A DNA stretch of 64,000 nt from Neisseriaceae bacterium (GTDB lineage Bacteria; Pseudomonadota; Gammaproteobacteria; Burkholderiales; Chromobacteriaceae). The notes beneath the pieces were generated by a model. It saw only the letters and a list, made by a program, of their open reading frames with translations. It was not told where the DNA came from and did no database searches. Shown here in pieces: positions 8,897 to 18,418 of this stretch. Each line of letters opens with the position of its first letter. Within the stretch, counting starts at the first letter, position 1. Location of the stretch: the NCBI GenBank assembly GCA_027489245.1, contig JAIYAC010000021.1, positions 1 through 64,000 of the forward strand, read 5' to 3'. The translations under genes and the position numbers were made by a program.

Positions 8897-9538
8897 TTAA
8901 CTGTCGGTAGGCAGTGCGCGGCCGGTGTGTGCCAGTGCCAGTTTCAGCAGAGCGTGCTGGCTGTCGGCGCCCAGCTTTTGCTTCAGTTTCTGGCGGTGGG
9001 TTTCTACGGTGTTGGCGCTAATGCCCAGCCGCGCCGCCATGTCCCCTTTGCCCAGCCCTTGGGCTACCAGCAGGAACACCTCCAGCTCGCGTGCGCTCAG
9101 GCTGTCTACGCCCTGTGGCGCTTGCGGCCCCTGGCGGCCCGCCAGCCGTACCGCCACATTGGGCGGCAGGTAGCGCAGGCCTTGCGCCAGTGCGGCCAGG
9201 GCCTGCGCCAGCTCTTTGCCCGCCGCGTCCTTGATCAGGTAGCCATCGGCACCGGCGGCCAGCGCCTGTTCGATGATGCTGGCTTCGTCACGTATCGACA
9301 GCACCAGCACGCGGCTGCCGGCGGCCCGCAGCTCGGGCAGCAGCTGCAAGCCATTGCCGCGCCCCAGGTTGATGTCCAGTAGCGTCAGCTGTGGCGGCGT
9401 GGTGGCCAGCGCGGCGCGCGCTTCGGTCAGGCTGCCGGCCTCGGCAATGTGGACGCCGGGGCAGTGGCTGCCCAGTAATGCGGCCAACCCCAGCCGTACG
9501 ATGGGGTGGTCGTCTACCAGCAGCACGTGTTGCCACAT
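8897..9538 (-). CDS. NarL/FixJ-type response regulator
   Basis: Two-domain DNA-binding response regulator of about 213 residues. The receiver domain has the acidic pocket VDD (9-10), the phosphoacceptor Asp55 in LLDINLG and Lys103 in YLIKD. The C-terminal LuxR-type helix-turn-helix begins at LSARELEVFLLVAQG and includes ISANTVETHRQKL. The ATG at 9538 overlaps the kinase stop codon as TGATG, a coupling signature; an alternative ATG lies at 9550. It forms an operon with the sensor kinase upstream. The target genes cannot be read from the sequence. Confidence 0.92.
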   Translation of the reverse strand: MWQHVLLVDDHPIVRLGLAALLGSHCPGVHIAEAGSLTEARAALATTPPQLTLLDINLGRGNGLQLLPELRAAGSRVLVLSIRDEASIIEQALAAGADGYLIKDAAGKELAQALAALAQGLRYLPPNVAVRLAGRQGPQAPQGVDSLSARELEVFLLVAQGLGKGDMAARLGISANTVETHRQKLKQKLGADSQHALLKLALAHTGRALPTDS

Positions 9539-11151
9539 CAGGCCAAGCATACGGTGGTGCCTCCGCCTGGTGTGGTCTGCAGTTGCAGGCTGCGGCCTAG
9601 CAGGCCGGCGCGCAATTGCTGCGAGCGCAGGCCGATGCCGTGGCTGATGCTGGCAGGGTCAAAACCGCAGCCGTTGTCCTGCACGGTCAGTAACGGTGCC
9701 TGCCCCAGCGCCAGTGTGACGCGGCTGGCCTGGCCGTGGCGGATGGCGTTATTGATGGCTTCCTGCGCGATGCGGTACACGTGCAGCCTGGCTTCGGCGC
9801 TGAGCTTGGGTGGCGTGTCGTGCACCTGCAGCGCTACGCTGACGCCGCTACCTTCGTGCTGGCTGGCCAGCGCCTGCAGCGCCGGCGCCAGCCCATCTTC
9901 CAGCAGCGGTGCCGGTGTCAGGCCGCGTGCGCCCAGCCGTACTTCGTTTACCGCTTGCTGCAGGCAGCTTTGCAATGCCCCCAGCGCCGGTGGCACGGGC
10001 TGCAGCGTGTTGGCCAGGCTGTCGGCCAGCAGGCGGGCGGCGGTGAGCGACTGGCCGGCGCCGTCGTGCAGCTCGCTGCCCAGGCGCTGCTTTTCGCGCT
10101 CGCTGGTGTCCAGCAGGGCGGCTTCCAGCAATTGCTGTTCTTCCTGCGCCTGCTTCAGCTCGCGCGCGCGGCGGGCCAGCCGGCGGCGGCGGCTGTCGGC
10201 GGCGCGGCGCAGGCGCTGGCGGGTGCGCAGCAGCACCCAGGTCAACCCGATCACCACGATGAACAGTACAGCGGACAGCGCGATCACGACGATGGCTGCC
10301 GGCACGATTTCCAGCCAGTTTTGCAGTGGGCTGCGGGCGAACAGGGTGAGGCGATAAGGTTGGCCGTTGCTGGTGGTGTAGTCCTGGTTGTCCCAGTGGG
10401 TAATCCATGGCGGCAGCGATAGCCTGCCGAGCTGCTCGTCCACGCTGTAGCGCCCGGGCGGCCAGTGTGCACTCTGCAGTAGCGGTGCGGGCGGGTAAGC
10501 GTCGTCGCCGTCGTCGGGCGACAGCGGGTTACCTACGTCTAGCGCGTACTCGCCGTGATCCGGCTGGCTGCGCACGGCGGCGTCGATACCGCTTTGCAGG
10601 CGGTAGTGCAGGCGCACAAAGCCCGGCAGCGGTGTGCCGGCTGCGTGTGGCAGCGGGTACAGCCATTCCAGGATCGGGTCTTGCCCTGGTTTGGCCTGGC
10701 GTGTACTGCCCGGCCCCGGTAGCGGCTGGCGGGTTTGGGCCAGTGGCTGTGCGTTCAGCACATCTTGTGGCGCCAGGGCTTGCAGGGTGTCGCTACCGCA
10801 GGCCAGACGGCCGGGGTGCGCGCCACGGGTGAGCACCAGCTCGGCACGCGCCCAGGTACCGCTGGCCAGTTGGCCGCAGATGCGCTGCAACAGCGCGCTA
10901 TCGACGCTGCCATCCGGCCGCAGCGCCAGTGTCAGGCTAGCCCCGTCACCGCGCGACTGGTCCATGTGCTGCTGGAAGCTGCGGTAGAAGTTGTCCTTGT
11001 GGTCACGAAAGCGGCGGCTGGCTTCGTGGATGCTGGCCGACCAGTGCATCAGCACTTGCAGGTAGAGCAGGGCCAGGGCGATGACGACCACGCCGCCCAT
11101 GGTGAGCAGGTCGCGGCGCGGCCAGCGGTGTCGGTGTCTGAGCAATTGCAT
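9538..11151 (-). CDS. NarX-like membrane sensor histidine kinase (HisKA_3)
   Basis: About 537-residue membrane kinase paired with the adjacent NarL-type regulator. One transmembrane helix lies near residues 15-35, followed by a roughly 240-residue periplasmic sensor region with no domain I recognise and a second helix near 280-305. A coiled linker leads to a HisKA_3 dimerisation box with the phosphorylated His (about 360) in ELHDGAGQ, then a HATPase domain (N-box QEAINNAIRHG, DNGCGFD, GIGLRSQQLR). The ATG at 11151 lacks a clear ribosome site, so the true start is uncertain; the frame is open to 11295. Confidence 0.88.
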   Translation of the reverse strand: MQLLRHRHRWPRRDLLTMGGVVVIALALLYLQVLMHWSASIHEASRRFRDHKDNFYRSFQQHMDQSRGDGASLTLALRPDGSVDSALLQRICGQLASGTWARAELVLTRGAHPGRLACGSDTLQALAPQDVLNAQPLAQTRQPLPGPGSTRQAKPGQDPILEWLYPLPHAAGTPLPGFVRLHYRLQSGIDAAVRSQPDHGEYALDVGNPLSPDDGDDAYPPAPLLQSAHWPPGRYSVDEQLGRLSLPPWITHWDNQDYTTSNGQPYRLTLFARSPLQNWLEIVPAAIVVIALSAVLFIVVIGLTWVLLRTRQRLRRAADSRRRRLARRARELKQAQEEQQLLEAALLDTSEREKQRLGSELHDGAGQSLTAARLLADSLANTLQPVPPALGALQSCLQQAVNEVRLGARGLTPAPLLEDGLAPALQALASQHEGSGVSVALQVHDTPPKLSAEARLHVYRIAQEAINNAIRHGQASRVTLALGQAPLLTVQDNGCGFDPASISHGIGLRSQQLRAGLLGRSLQLQTTPGGGTTVCLA

Positions 11152-11289
11152 GGTGTGCCAAGTAAGGGGGGAGGGGTCAACCGGTGAGTGATTTTCACAC
11201 GAAAACGTGCGGCTTATGCTGATGCTATTGCAATCAGTCTGCCTGATGTCATGACGACATGCGGGCAGGCAACACTGGAGATGACGCGC

Positions 11290-11643
11290 ATGCACACCCT
11301 TCCTGCTTTATCGAGCCCGGCGCACTGGCGCCGCCTTGGTGTCTTGCTGGCTTGCCTGCCCTTGGCCGCCTGCTCGTTTGCGCCGGTGGTGGCGCAGAAG
11401 CTGGGCGTTGGCGTAGCCAGCGACCAGCAGGTGGCCGAGGCCACGGCCAAGCATTTTGGTGTATCGGCCAGCCAGGTGCGCGTCAGCGACCTCAGCCGTG
11501 ACAACAGCCTCAACGGCACCATCATCTATTACAACGCCCAGGTCGGCAGCAAGCGTTTCCGCTGCGTGATGGCCAGCTCGTTTGCGTCGGATTCGCTGCC
11601 CAAGTGCGTGAAACCCGGCGAGCCGTTGCCCACCGCTTTCTGA
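11290..11643 (+). CDS. Small lipoprotein of unknown function
   Basis: 117-residue protein with an N-terminal hydrophobic segment ending in a lipobox LAAC, so it is a predicted lipoprotein. The mature part has two further cysteines (in FRCVM and PKCVK) that could form a disulfide. The ATG at 11290 is preferred because GGAG sits nine bases upstream; the ATG at 11281 abuts that motif. It lies 32 bp before another lipoprotein gene and is probably co-transcribed with it. I do not recognise the family. Confidence 0.75.
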   Translation: MHTLPALSSPAHWRRLGVLLACLPLAACSFAPVVAQKLGVGVASDQQVAEATAKHFGVSASQVRVSDLSRDNSLNGTIIYYNAQVGSKRFRCVMASSFASDSLPKCVKPGEPLPTAF

Positions 11644-11675
11644 CCCTGACAACCGCCTGATACGAGGATGCAAGC

Positions 11676-13490
11676 ATGAACAAGACCTTTCAGCACGCTG
11701 GCCTGGTGCTAGCTTTAGCTTGCCTGGCCGCCTGCGGCGGTGGTGGTGGCGGTACTGCGGGTACCACAGCAACCACGCCAGGCACCACCGCTGGCGGCAG
11801 CAGTACCAGCACGGGCACCCCGTTGAGCGGCGTAGCCGCTACCGGCAAGGCGCTGGCCAATGCCCAGATCAGCTTGCGCGATGCGGCGGGCGTGATTCGC
11901 CGCACGACCAGCGACAGCCATGGTGCTTTCAGCCTGGATATCGCCGGCCTGCAGGCACCCATGGTGCTGGAGGCCCTGTCTGGCGGTACCACCTTGTACG
12001 CGCCGGTGTTCGCCGGTGACAGCCACGTCAACGTCAACCAGCTCACCAACGCCCAGCTGCGGCAATGGCTGCGCAGCCGCTGCGCCGACGACACCTGCCG
12101 CGCCCAGGCCGCTACCCAGCAGCTGTATGACTTCCAGGCGGCCGGCAAGGGCGACCTCTCGGCGCTGACGGCCGACAGCTTCGATAGTGACCTGCTGGCA
12201 CTCACCAGCACCGCAGGCGGCAGCGCCGGCAAGCTGCGTACCGATAACACCTTTGCGGCCAACGGCAAGGGCTGGGACGCGCTGCTGGACGCCCATCCTT
12301 ATGGCGCCATCACGGTGGACGCTAACGGCATCACCAGCCAGGCCGGCCTGCTGCAGGCCGCTGTCAGCAGTGTGGCGCTGGCAGACGCACCCGCCTTGCC
12401 GGCCTACCCGTACGACAAGCTGTGCCGCGGCACGTTGAACGCCACCGTGTACCGCACCGCCAATGTGGATATGTATGGCCAGGGCATCAGCGCCGACCAG
12501 CAACGCCGCGCCGCCTTGCTGGCCGATTACTACCTGCGAATGGAGCGCAGCCGCTTCGAGGTATTGACCGATACCGGCCTGACCGGCCAGCGCGCGCAGT
12601 ACTGCGTGGATGGCAGCGTGGTGAATGCCGGTGGCAGTGCCAGCGGCGGGGCGATCGGCGGGAGCCTGGGCTATTTCAGCGGCCCGCAGGCCGCGGGCGA
12701 GGACGACTGGCGCCAGGTCTTGCACCACGAAACCATCCACATGGCCGTGAACGCGGCCACCGGCAATACCGAGGCCGGCGGCCCGCACATGGTGGAAAAG
12801 TGGCTGGACGAAGGCCTGGCCGTGCACTTTGCCGCCCAGGACGGCTGGCTGAGCGATGTGGACGGCTGGTTTGCCGACAGCGACCACAGCGTGCACCCGA
12901 TGGAGGTGGGCCTGGATGGTCTGATCGGCAAGCAGCGCTTTGGCGACCTGGGCTACTACGAGATGTTCCGCCTGATGCTCAAGCAGCTGGAAGCGGCCAA
13001 TGCCGGCCCGCAGGAGCTGGGGCGCCGCGTGGCCAGCGTGCTGCGGGTGGTGAAAGGCAAGCCGATTGCCAGCAACCCCGGCGTGTTCCAGACCGCCGCC
13101 AGCCAGTATCTGTTCGGCTACACCCCGTACGCGACCTACCGCAGCAATCTGCCCGCCACCCTGCGTGATTACGTGGCCAGTCATACTGTCGGCCTGGGCT
13201 TGAGCGGCGGTACCGTGCTACGCGGTACCTTGCTGGCAGAGGGTGCAGCGGTCAGCTGCAGCAGCCTGCGCAAGGGGGAGGACGTACAGCTGGTAGGCGG
13301 CAAGCTGCTGCTACCCAAAGTAAACGGCAGCTACCGCTTGCTGGTGATGCAGTCGGTGAGCAAGGCCGGCAGCCAGGCCACGGTCAGCTATTACCCGCTG
13401 CAGACCGTCACCATCAGCAACGGCGCGGCCAACCCTGCCACGCTGGCGCTGGCCGGCCAGACGGTGGCCAGCCTCAGTTGCAGTAACTGA
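11676..13490 (+). CDS. Lipoprotein with HExxH metallopeptidase motif
   Basis: 604-residue protein with a lipobox (LAAC) followed by a glycine run and a Thr/Gly/Ser-rich linker. Residues about 48-95 look like a carboxypeptidase-regulatory-like beta domain. The central domain carries the zinc motif H351-E-T-I-H355, with a likely third ligand Glu379 in WLDEGLAVHF, 24 residues downstream; this is the gluzincin arrangement. It is therefore a probable outer-membrane-anchored zinc protease of unknown substrate. The start follows GAGGA with good spacing. Cysteines in the pairs CADDTC and SCSS..SCSN may form disulfides. Confidence 0.8.
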   Translation: MNKTFQHAGLVLALACLAACGGGGGGTAGTTATTPGTTAGGSSTSTGTPLSGVAATGKALANAQISLRDAAGVIRRTTSDSHGAFSLDIAGLQAPMVLEALSGGTTLYAPVFAGDSHVNVNQLTNAQLRQWLRSRCADDTCRAQAATQQLYDFQAAGKGDLSALTADSFDSDLLALTSTAGGSAGKLRTDNTFAANGKGWDALLDAHPYGAITVDANGITSQAGLLQAAVSSVALADAPALPAYPYDKLCRGTLNATVYRTANVDMYGQGISADQQRRAALLADYYLRMERSRFEVLTDTGLTGQRAQYCVDGSVVNAGGSASGGAIGGSLGYFSGPQAAGEDDWRQVLHHETIHMAVNAATGNTEAGGPHMVEKWLDEGLAVHFAAQDGWLSDVDGWFADSDHSVHPMEVGLDGLIGKQRFGDLGYYEMFRLMLKQLEAANAGPQELGRRVASVLRVVKGKPIASNPGVFQTAASQYLFGYTPYATYRSNLPATLRDYVASHTVGLGLSGGTVLRGTLLAEGAAVSCSSLRKGEDVQLVGGKLLLPKVNGSYRLLVMQSVSKAGSQATVSYYPLQTVTISNGAANPATLALAGQTVASLSCSN

Positions 13491-13500
13491 GCAAGCAGCG

Positions 13501-13529
13501 GCGGCCAACCTTGCTACAAGGTTGGCCGC
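13501..13529. terminator. Inverted decamer hairpin between convergent genes
   Basis: Perfect 13-bp inverted repeat GCGGCCAACCTTG / CAAGGTTGGCCGC with a 3-nt loop, between the lipoprotein gene and the convergent synthetase gene. The right arm holds a full GTTGGCCGCA decamer (13521-13530). There is no T-run, so termination may be weak or factor-assisted. Confidence 0.65.
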
Positions 13530-13549
13530 ATGGCCATGTCCCGCCCGCT

Positions 13550-14890
13550 TTACACGTGCAGCAGCAAAAAGCGCCGCTCCCACGGGCTGATTACATTGAA
13601 GTATTCGCCGTACTCGGCTTCCTTGATGGCGCTGTAGGCCTGGATGAAGTGCTCGCCGAACAGCTCGGCCAGCGGCTGGCAGTTCATCAGCAGGTCGATG
13701 GCGTCGTCCAGGTGGCGCGGCAGCTGGTGTGGCTGGTCGTAGGCGCTGCCAGCCAGCGGCGCGTCTGGCTGCAGGCTTTGCTTCATGCCCAGGTAGCCGC
13801 AGGCCAGGCTGGCGGCCAGCGCCAGGTAGGGGTTCACGTCTACGCCGGCCAGGCGGTTTTCTACCCGCCGCGCTTCCGGGCCGCTGTGCGGCACGCGCAG
13901 GCTGCAGGTGCGGTTGTCGTAGCCCCAGCTCAGGTTGATGGGCGCCGAGGTAAAGCGCGACAAGCGGCGGTAGCTGTTGACATACGGGGCGAAGAACGGC
14001 ATCGCGGCGGGCAGATAGGTTTGCAGCCCGCCGATAAAGTGGAAAAACGCTGGCGACGGGCTGCCGTCCGGCAGGCTGAAAATATTCTGCCCCCCGTCCA
14101 GCGCCACCACGCTCTGGTGGATGTGCATGGCGCTGCCGGGCTGGCCCTGCATCGGCTTGGCCATGAAGGTGGCGTACATATTGTTGCGGATGGCCACCTC
14201 GCGCACGGTGCGCTTGAACAGGAATACCTGGTCGGCCAGCGCCAGCGGGTCACCGTGGTCCAGGTTGATCTCCATCTGCGCGGTGCCCATTTCGTGAATC
14301 AGCGTGTCCAGCGCCAGCCCTTGCGCCTGGCACCAGTCGTACATCACGTCGAAAATATCGTCGTATTCGTTGACGGCGTCGATGCTGAAGCTCTGCATGC
14401 CGGCCTCGGTACGCCGCGTGCGGCCAACCGGTGGCTTCAGCGGCATGTCTTCGTCCGGCTCCACCTGTACCAGATAGAACTCCATCTCGGGCGCCACGAT
14501 GGGGCGCCAGCCTTCCTGCTCGTACAGTTTCAGGATGCGCTTGAGCACATTGCGCGGCGAGAGCGCGGCGGGCGTGCCGTCGAAATTGACGCAGTCGTGA
14601 ATGATCTGCGCGGTGGGTTCCTTGGCCCACGGTACCGGCCGCAGTGTGCTGGCGTCGGGTATCAGCCGCATGTCCGGGTCGGCCGGAGCGGTGAAGTGCT
14701 GCTCGGGGTAGTCGCCGGTGACGGTCATCATCAGCACCGCCTCGGGCAGGCGCAGGCCCTCGGCGGCGTTGTACTTGTGGCGCGGCACGATCTTGCCGCG
14801 TGCCAGGCCGGTCATGTCGGGAATCAGGCACTCCACTTCGGTAATGTGGTGTTCGTCCAGCCAGCGCTGGATGGTTTGCGCAGCATTCAT
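13550..14890 (-). CDS. Glutamine synthetase-family gamma-glutamylpolyamine synthetase (PuuA/SpuI-like)
   Basis: 446-residue member of the glutamine synthetase superfamily. The ATP/metal-site blocks are present: PEMEFYL, EMGTAQMEINLDHGD, GSAMHIHQS and the arginine-rich SLRVPHSGPEARRVENR. The N-terminal ECLIPDMTGLARGK resembles SpuI/PuuA enzymes, which glutamylate putrescine or spermidine to open polyamine catabolism, rather than GlnA. GGGAG lies 7-8 nt before the ATG. No other puu/spu genes are adjacent. The substrate is inferred from similarity. Confidence 0.82.
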   Translation of the reverse strand: MNAAQTIQRWLDEHHITEVECLIPDMTGLARGKIVPRHKYNAAEGLRLPEAVLMMTVTGDYPEQHFTAPADPDMRLIPDASTLRPVPWAKEPTAQIIHDCVNFDGTPAALSPRNVLKRILKLYEQEGWRPIVAPEMEFYLVQVEPDEDMPLKPPVGRTRRTEAGMQSFSIDAVNEYDDIFDVMYDWCQAQGLALDTLIHEMGTAQMEINLDHGDPLALADQVFLFKRTVREVAIRNNMYATFMAKPMQGQPGSAMHIHQSVVALDGGQNIFSLPDGSPSPAFFHFIGGLQTYLPAAMPFFAPYVNSYRRLSRFTSAPINLSWGYDNRTCSLRVPHSGPEARRVENRLAGVDVNPYLALAASLACGYLGMKQSLQPDAPLAGSAYDQPHQLPRHLDDAIDLLMNCQPLAELFGEHFIQAYSAIKEAEYGEYFNVISPWERRFLLLHV

Positions 14891-14927
14891 GGGCAGGCTC
14901 CCGGGTTACACAGCAGGGTAGTGGCAG

Positions 14928-14969
14928 GCATTTAATGCAAACGCTTTATTGAGTTTCTGCATTTAATGC
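14928..14969. promoter_or_regulatory. Twin palindromic operators upstream of the polyamine synthetase gene
   Basis: The 11-bp palindrome GCATTTAATGC occurs twice, at 14928-14938 and 14959-14969, 31 bp apart (close to three helical turns), in the short divergent region between the synthetase and the DUF748 gene. Identical, phased palindromes are typical of cooperative repressor binding; the regulator is unknown. Confidence 0.6.
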
Positions 14970-15078
14970 CGGTAAAAGTTATAGAATGCAGCTAAGCCTG
15001 CATCCACTTTTGTATGCAGCAAGAACAAGGCCATACCCTGGCCCGCCGCTGTCTCCCCTTGCCCAGATTGTTATCGCC

Positions 15079-18000
15079 ATGACTGACACCCCGCCGTCTA
15101 CCGTTGTTGCCCCCCGTGCCCGCTGGCCGCGTCGCCTGTTATGGGCCAGCCTGGCCGGCACGGCCGTGCTGGCTGGCAGCTGGGCCGCCGTGCCACGGCT
15201 GGTGCAGCACTACGCGGGCGAGTGGGCGCAGGGCATCGGCCGCCAGCTCACCCTGGGCGAGGTGGTATTCGAGCCGTGGGCGCTGCGCCTGACATTGCGC
15301 GATATCCGCCTGGCCGACCGCGACGGCAGCACCCTGTTGGCCGCACAAGGTTTACGGCTAGACGCCCAGGCCTGGCCGCTGCTGCTGGGGCGCGTGGCAC
15401 TGGACGAGCTGACGCTGGACGCGCCGCAGTTGCTGGCCAGCCGTAACGCAGCAGGGCAGTGGAACTGGGCGCGCTTTGCCGCCGATGCCGCCGGGCCGGC
15501 GCAGGCCGAGCCGCAAGACAGCCAGCCGCTCAAGCTAAGCATTACCCGGCTGGCGCTGAATAAAGGCCGCATCCAGCTGCAAGACGCCCTGGCCGGCGGC
15601 CTGCAGCGCCAGGTGTTGCCGCTGAGCGTGCAGCTGAATGATGTGTCCACACTGCCCGGCAGCGATGGCCGCTACCGCCTGGCCGCCGCGCTGGACGACG
15701 GCACGCAGCTGGACTGGCAGGGCAGCTTGCAGCTGCAGCCGCTGCAGTCCGACGGCGTGCTGAAGGTGCGCGACTTCACCCTGGCCAGCGTGTGGCCCTA
15801 TGTGCAGCCGCAGCTGAAGTTGGCCGCGCCGGCTGGTAAGCTGGGCCTGACCGTGCCGTACCACTTTGATTTAAAAGGCAAGACGCCGCAGCTGGCCAGC
15901 CGTGGCTTTGCGGCCAACCTGCAAGGGCTGGCACTGCAGGCACCGGGTAGCGGCAGCCCGTTAAAGCTGGCCAGCCTTACGCTGGCCGGCGGCCAGCTCG
16001 ACCTGGCGGCACGCCGCCTGAGTATCGCCCGGCTGACGCTGGCGGGCGGCGAGCTCGCCACCGTGCTAAACCGCCAAGGCCGTGCCGACTGGCTGGCCGC
16101 ATTGCCAGCGGTAGCCCCCGCGGCCAGCCAGCGTGCCACCCAGCCTGCGGCCAAGCCTGGCTGGCAGCTGCACTTGCCCGCCATCACCTTGCAGGACTGG
16201 CAGCTAAAAGCCACCGACCAGCGCTTTGTCAGCCCGCTGTCTGCCAGCCTGACGCTACAGCGGCTGCAGGCGGCGCTGGCTATCGACGCGCAAGGCGGCA
16301 TCAAGCTGGATAAAGCCACGCTGGCGCTGCGCGATCTGGCGCTGGCCAGTGGCCACCAGCCCGCGCTGGCCAAGTTGGCCGCACTGGACGTGGCCGCCAG
16401 CAGCGCCGACATCGCCGCACTGCGCGCCAGCCTGGGCGATATCCGCCTGAGCGGTTTGCAGCTAGCCGCCGCCCGTAATAAACAAGGCGTGCTGGACTGG
16501 CAGCAGCTGCTGCGCCAGCACCCGCAGCCCGCCAGCCGCACCGCGCCTGCCGCGCACACCGGCGGACCGGGCAGGCAGCTGGGCTGGCAGCTGCACTACC
16601 CGGCGGTGGCGCTTACCGACAGCCAGCTGCGCTGGCGCGACGCCACCACCACGCAGCCGGTGGCGCTGCAGCTGGACATCGACCAGGCCACGCTGCAGGG
16701 CAATCCGCAGCAGGGCTTTGCTCTGGGCTGGCAGTCGCGCCTGGGCCGTGGCCAGCTGGCGCTACAGGCGCAGCTGGCGGCCAACTTGCGCGATGTCAGC
16801 GCCACACTGGATGCCCGTCACCTGCCGCTACAAGGCATCGCCCCCTACGCGCTGGACGCCACCACGCTGCGCTTTGGCGGTGGCCAGCTGTCCGCCAGCC
16901 TCAAAGCCAGCTGGAAAAACCAGCGCTGGCAGGCCGCCGGCAATGCCGCGCTAGACCAGCTGGCATTGTACGAGCCCGGCCAGCGCGAGCCGCTGCTGGG
17001 CTGGCAGCGCCTGCAGCTAACCGCTATCCGCGCGCAGCCGCAGCGCATCGCGCTGGGCGATGTGCGGCTGGTGTCGCCGCAGCTGCGCTTTATTCTGGAC
17101 GAGCAGCGCGTGCCCAATTTTGCCCATGTACTGAAAGCGCAGCCTGCGGCGGCGGCCCCACCGCCTGCGGCCAACCCGGCCGCTAAACCGGCCGCCGTGC
17201 CCGTGGTGGACGTGCGCGCCGTGCGCGTGCGCGATGCGCGGCTGGATTTTGCCGACCGTGGCCTGAACCCAGCGTTTGGCACCCGCATCCACAGCTTGTC
17301 CGGTACCGTGCTGGGCTTGTCCAGCCAGCGCGGGCGGCGCAGTACGGTGACGCTGGATGGCCGCGTAGACCAGTACGGCGACGTGCGTATTCGCGGCAGC
17401 CTGCTGCCGCTGGATGCCATGCGCGACCTGGATATGGCGCTGAACTTCCGCAATATCCCGCTGGGCAGCCTGAACCCCTACGCCATGACCTTTGCCGGCT
17501 GGAAAATTACCGACGGCCGCCTGGGCACCGAGCTGCGCTATCTGGTGCAAGACCGCCAGCTGAAGGGCGACAACCGCATGGTGGTAGACAACATCCAGCT
17601 GGGCGACGAGGTGGCCGACTATCAGGGCACGCGCCTGCCGCTGCGCCTGGCGGTGGCCATTCTGGAAGACAGCGACGGCCGCATCGACCTGTCGCTGCCG
17701 GTGGCGGGCAGCCTGGACGCGCCCGATTTCAGCTATGGCCACCTGGTGTGGCAGGCGCTGCGCAATGTGCTGGTAAAGGTGGCGACGGCACCGTTCCGCG
17801 CGCTGTTCGGTGGCGAAGGCTTTGACGAGATTTACGCCGACGCCGGCGACGACCGCATCCCGCCACCCGAGCGCGAAAAGCTGCACAAGCTGGCCGAGCT
17901 GCTGGCCAAGCGCCCCAAGCTGAAGCTGGCACTGGGCGGTGGTTACGATGCCGCGGGCGACGCCGCCGCGCTGGTGCGCCAGCAGGTAGACAGCGACATC

Positions 18001-18366
18001 CTCCAGCGCGCCGCGTACCGGCTGCAAGCCGACGAGCCGCTGCCAGTGCCCGACCTGGGCGACCCGGCAGTACGCCGTGCGGTGGGCGATGCCTACAGCG
18101 CACAGTTCGGGCGCCTGGCCTGGCTAAAACAGGTGGCCACCACCGCCGACACCCCGGCGCGGGCGCAGGCCATGCGCGCTGCGCTACTGGCCGCGCGCCA
18201 GGTAGACAGCCAGGCGCTGGCCGCCCTGGCCAGTGCCCGGGCTACCGCCGCCAGACAGCTGATGTTGGCCGCACAGCCAGCGTTGGCCGAGCGCATCACC
18301 CTGCTGCCGCCAGAGCAGGTGAAGTCGTCTGCCGACGGCGTGCCCTTGCTGCTGAAACTGCAATAA
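15079..18366 (+). CDS. AsmA-like DUF748 protein
   Basis: 1095-residue protein with one N-terminal transmembrane helix (about residues 18-38) and a very long, repetitive beta-rich periplasmic region of the AsmA/DUF748 type. The C-terminal block, including DFADRGLNPAFGTRI and the stretch from NPYAMTFAGWKITDG to GEGFDEI, is the most characteristic. AsmA-like proteins span the periplasm and are linked to outer-membrane lipid transport and assembly. The ATG at 15079 precedes the transmembrane helix; a longer reading from 14986 would run through the operator region and is rejected. The function is family-level only. Confidence 0.85.
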   Translation: MTDTPPSTVVAPRARWPRRLLWASLAGTAVLAGSWAAVPRLVQHYAGEWAQGIGRQLTLGEVVFEPWALRLTLRDIRLADRDGSTLLAAQGLRLDAQAWPLLLGRVALDELTLDAPQLLASRNAAGQWNWARFAADAAGPAQAEPQDSQPLKLSITRLALNKGRIQLQDALAGGLQRQVLPLSVQLNDVSTLPGSDGRYRLAAALDDGTQLDWQGSLQLQPLQSDGVLKVRDFTLASVWPYVQPQLKLAAPAGKLGLTVPYHFDLKGKTPQLASRGFAANLQGLALQAPGSGSPLKLASLTLAGGQLDLAARRLSIARLTLAGGELATVLNRQGRADWLAALPAVAPAASQRATQPAAKPGWQLHLPAITLQDWQLKATDQRFVSPLSASLTLQRLQAALAIDAQGGIKLDKATLALRDLALASGHQPALAKLAALDVAASSADIAALRASLGDIRLSGLQLAAARNKQGVLDWQQLLRQHPQPASRTAPAAHTGGPGRQLGWQLHYPAVALTDSQLRWRDATTTQPVALQLDIDQATLQGNPQQGFALGWQSRLGRGQLALQAQLAANLRDVSATLDARHLPLQGIAPYALDATTLRFGGGQLSASLKASWKNQRWQAAGNAALDQLALYEPGQREPLLGWQRLQLTAIRAQPQRIALGDVRLVSPQLRFILDEQRVPNFAHVLKAQPAAAAPPPAANPAAKPAAVPVVDVRAVRVRDARLDFADRGLNPAFGTRIHSLSGTVLGLSSQRGRRSTVTLDGRVDQYGDVRIRGSLLPLDAMRDLDMALNFRNIPLGSLNPYAMTFAGWKITDGRLGTELRYLVQDRQLKGDNRMVVDNIQLGDEVADYQGTRLPLRLAVAILEDSDGRIDLSLPVAGSLDAPDFSYGHLVWQALRNVLVKVATAPFRALFGGEGFDEIYADAGDDRIPPPEREKLHKLAELLAKRPKLKLALGGGYDAAGDAAALVRQQVDSDILQRAAYRLQADEPLPVPDLGDPAVRRAVGDAYSAQFGRLAWLKQVATTADTPARAQAMRAALLAARQVDSQALAALASARATAARQLMLAAQPALAERITLLPPEQVKSSADGVPLLLKLQ

Positions 18367-18418
18367 ATACCGCCACCCCCGGCTAACCAGCCTGATCTGG
18401 CACCGGTTGGTAGCGCAC

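Noticed and set aside
11715-13184. 489-codon minus-strand frame opposite the metallopeptidase lipoprotein gene
   Set aside because: Composition is the mirror of the plus-strand gene; the plus strand has the lipobox, HExxH motif and ribosome site.
13511-14935. 474-codon plus-strand frame opposite the glutamine synthetase-like gene
   Set aside because: Starts in a hairpin and is antisense to a gene with complete glutamine-synthetase motifs.
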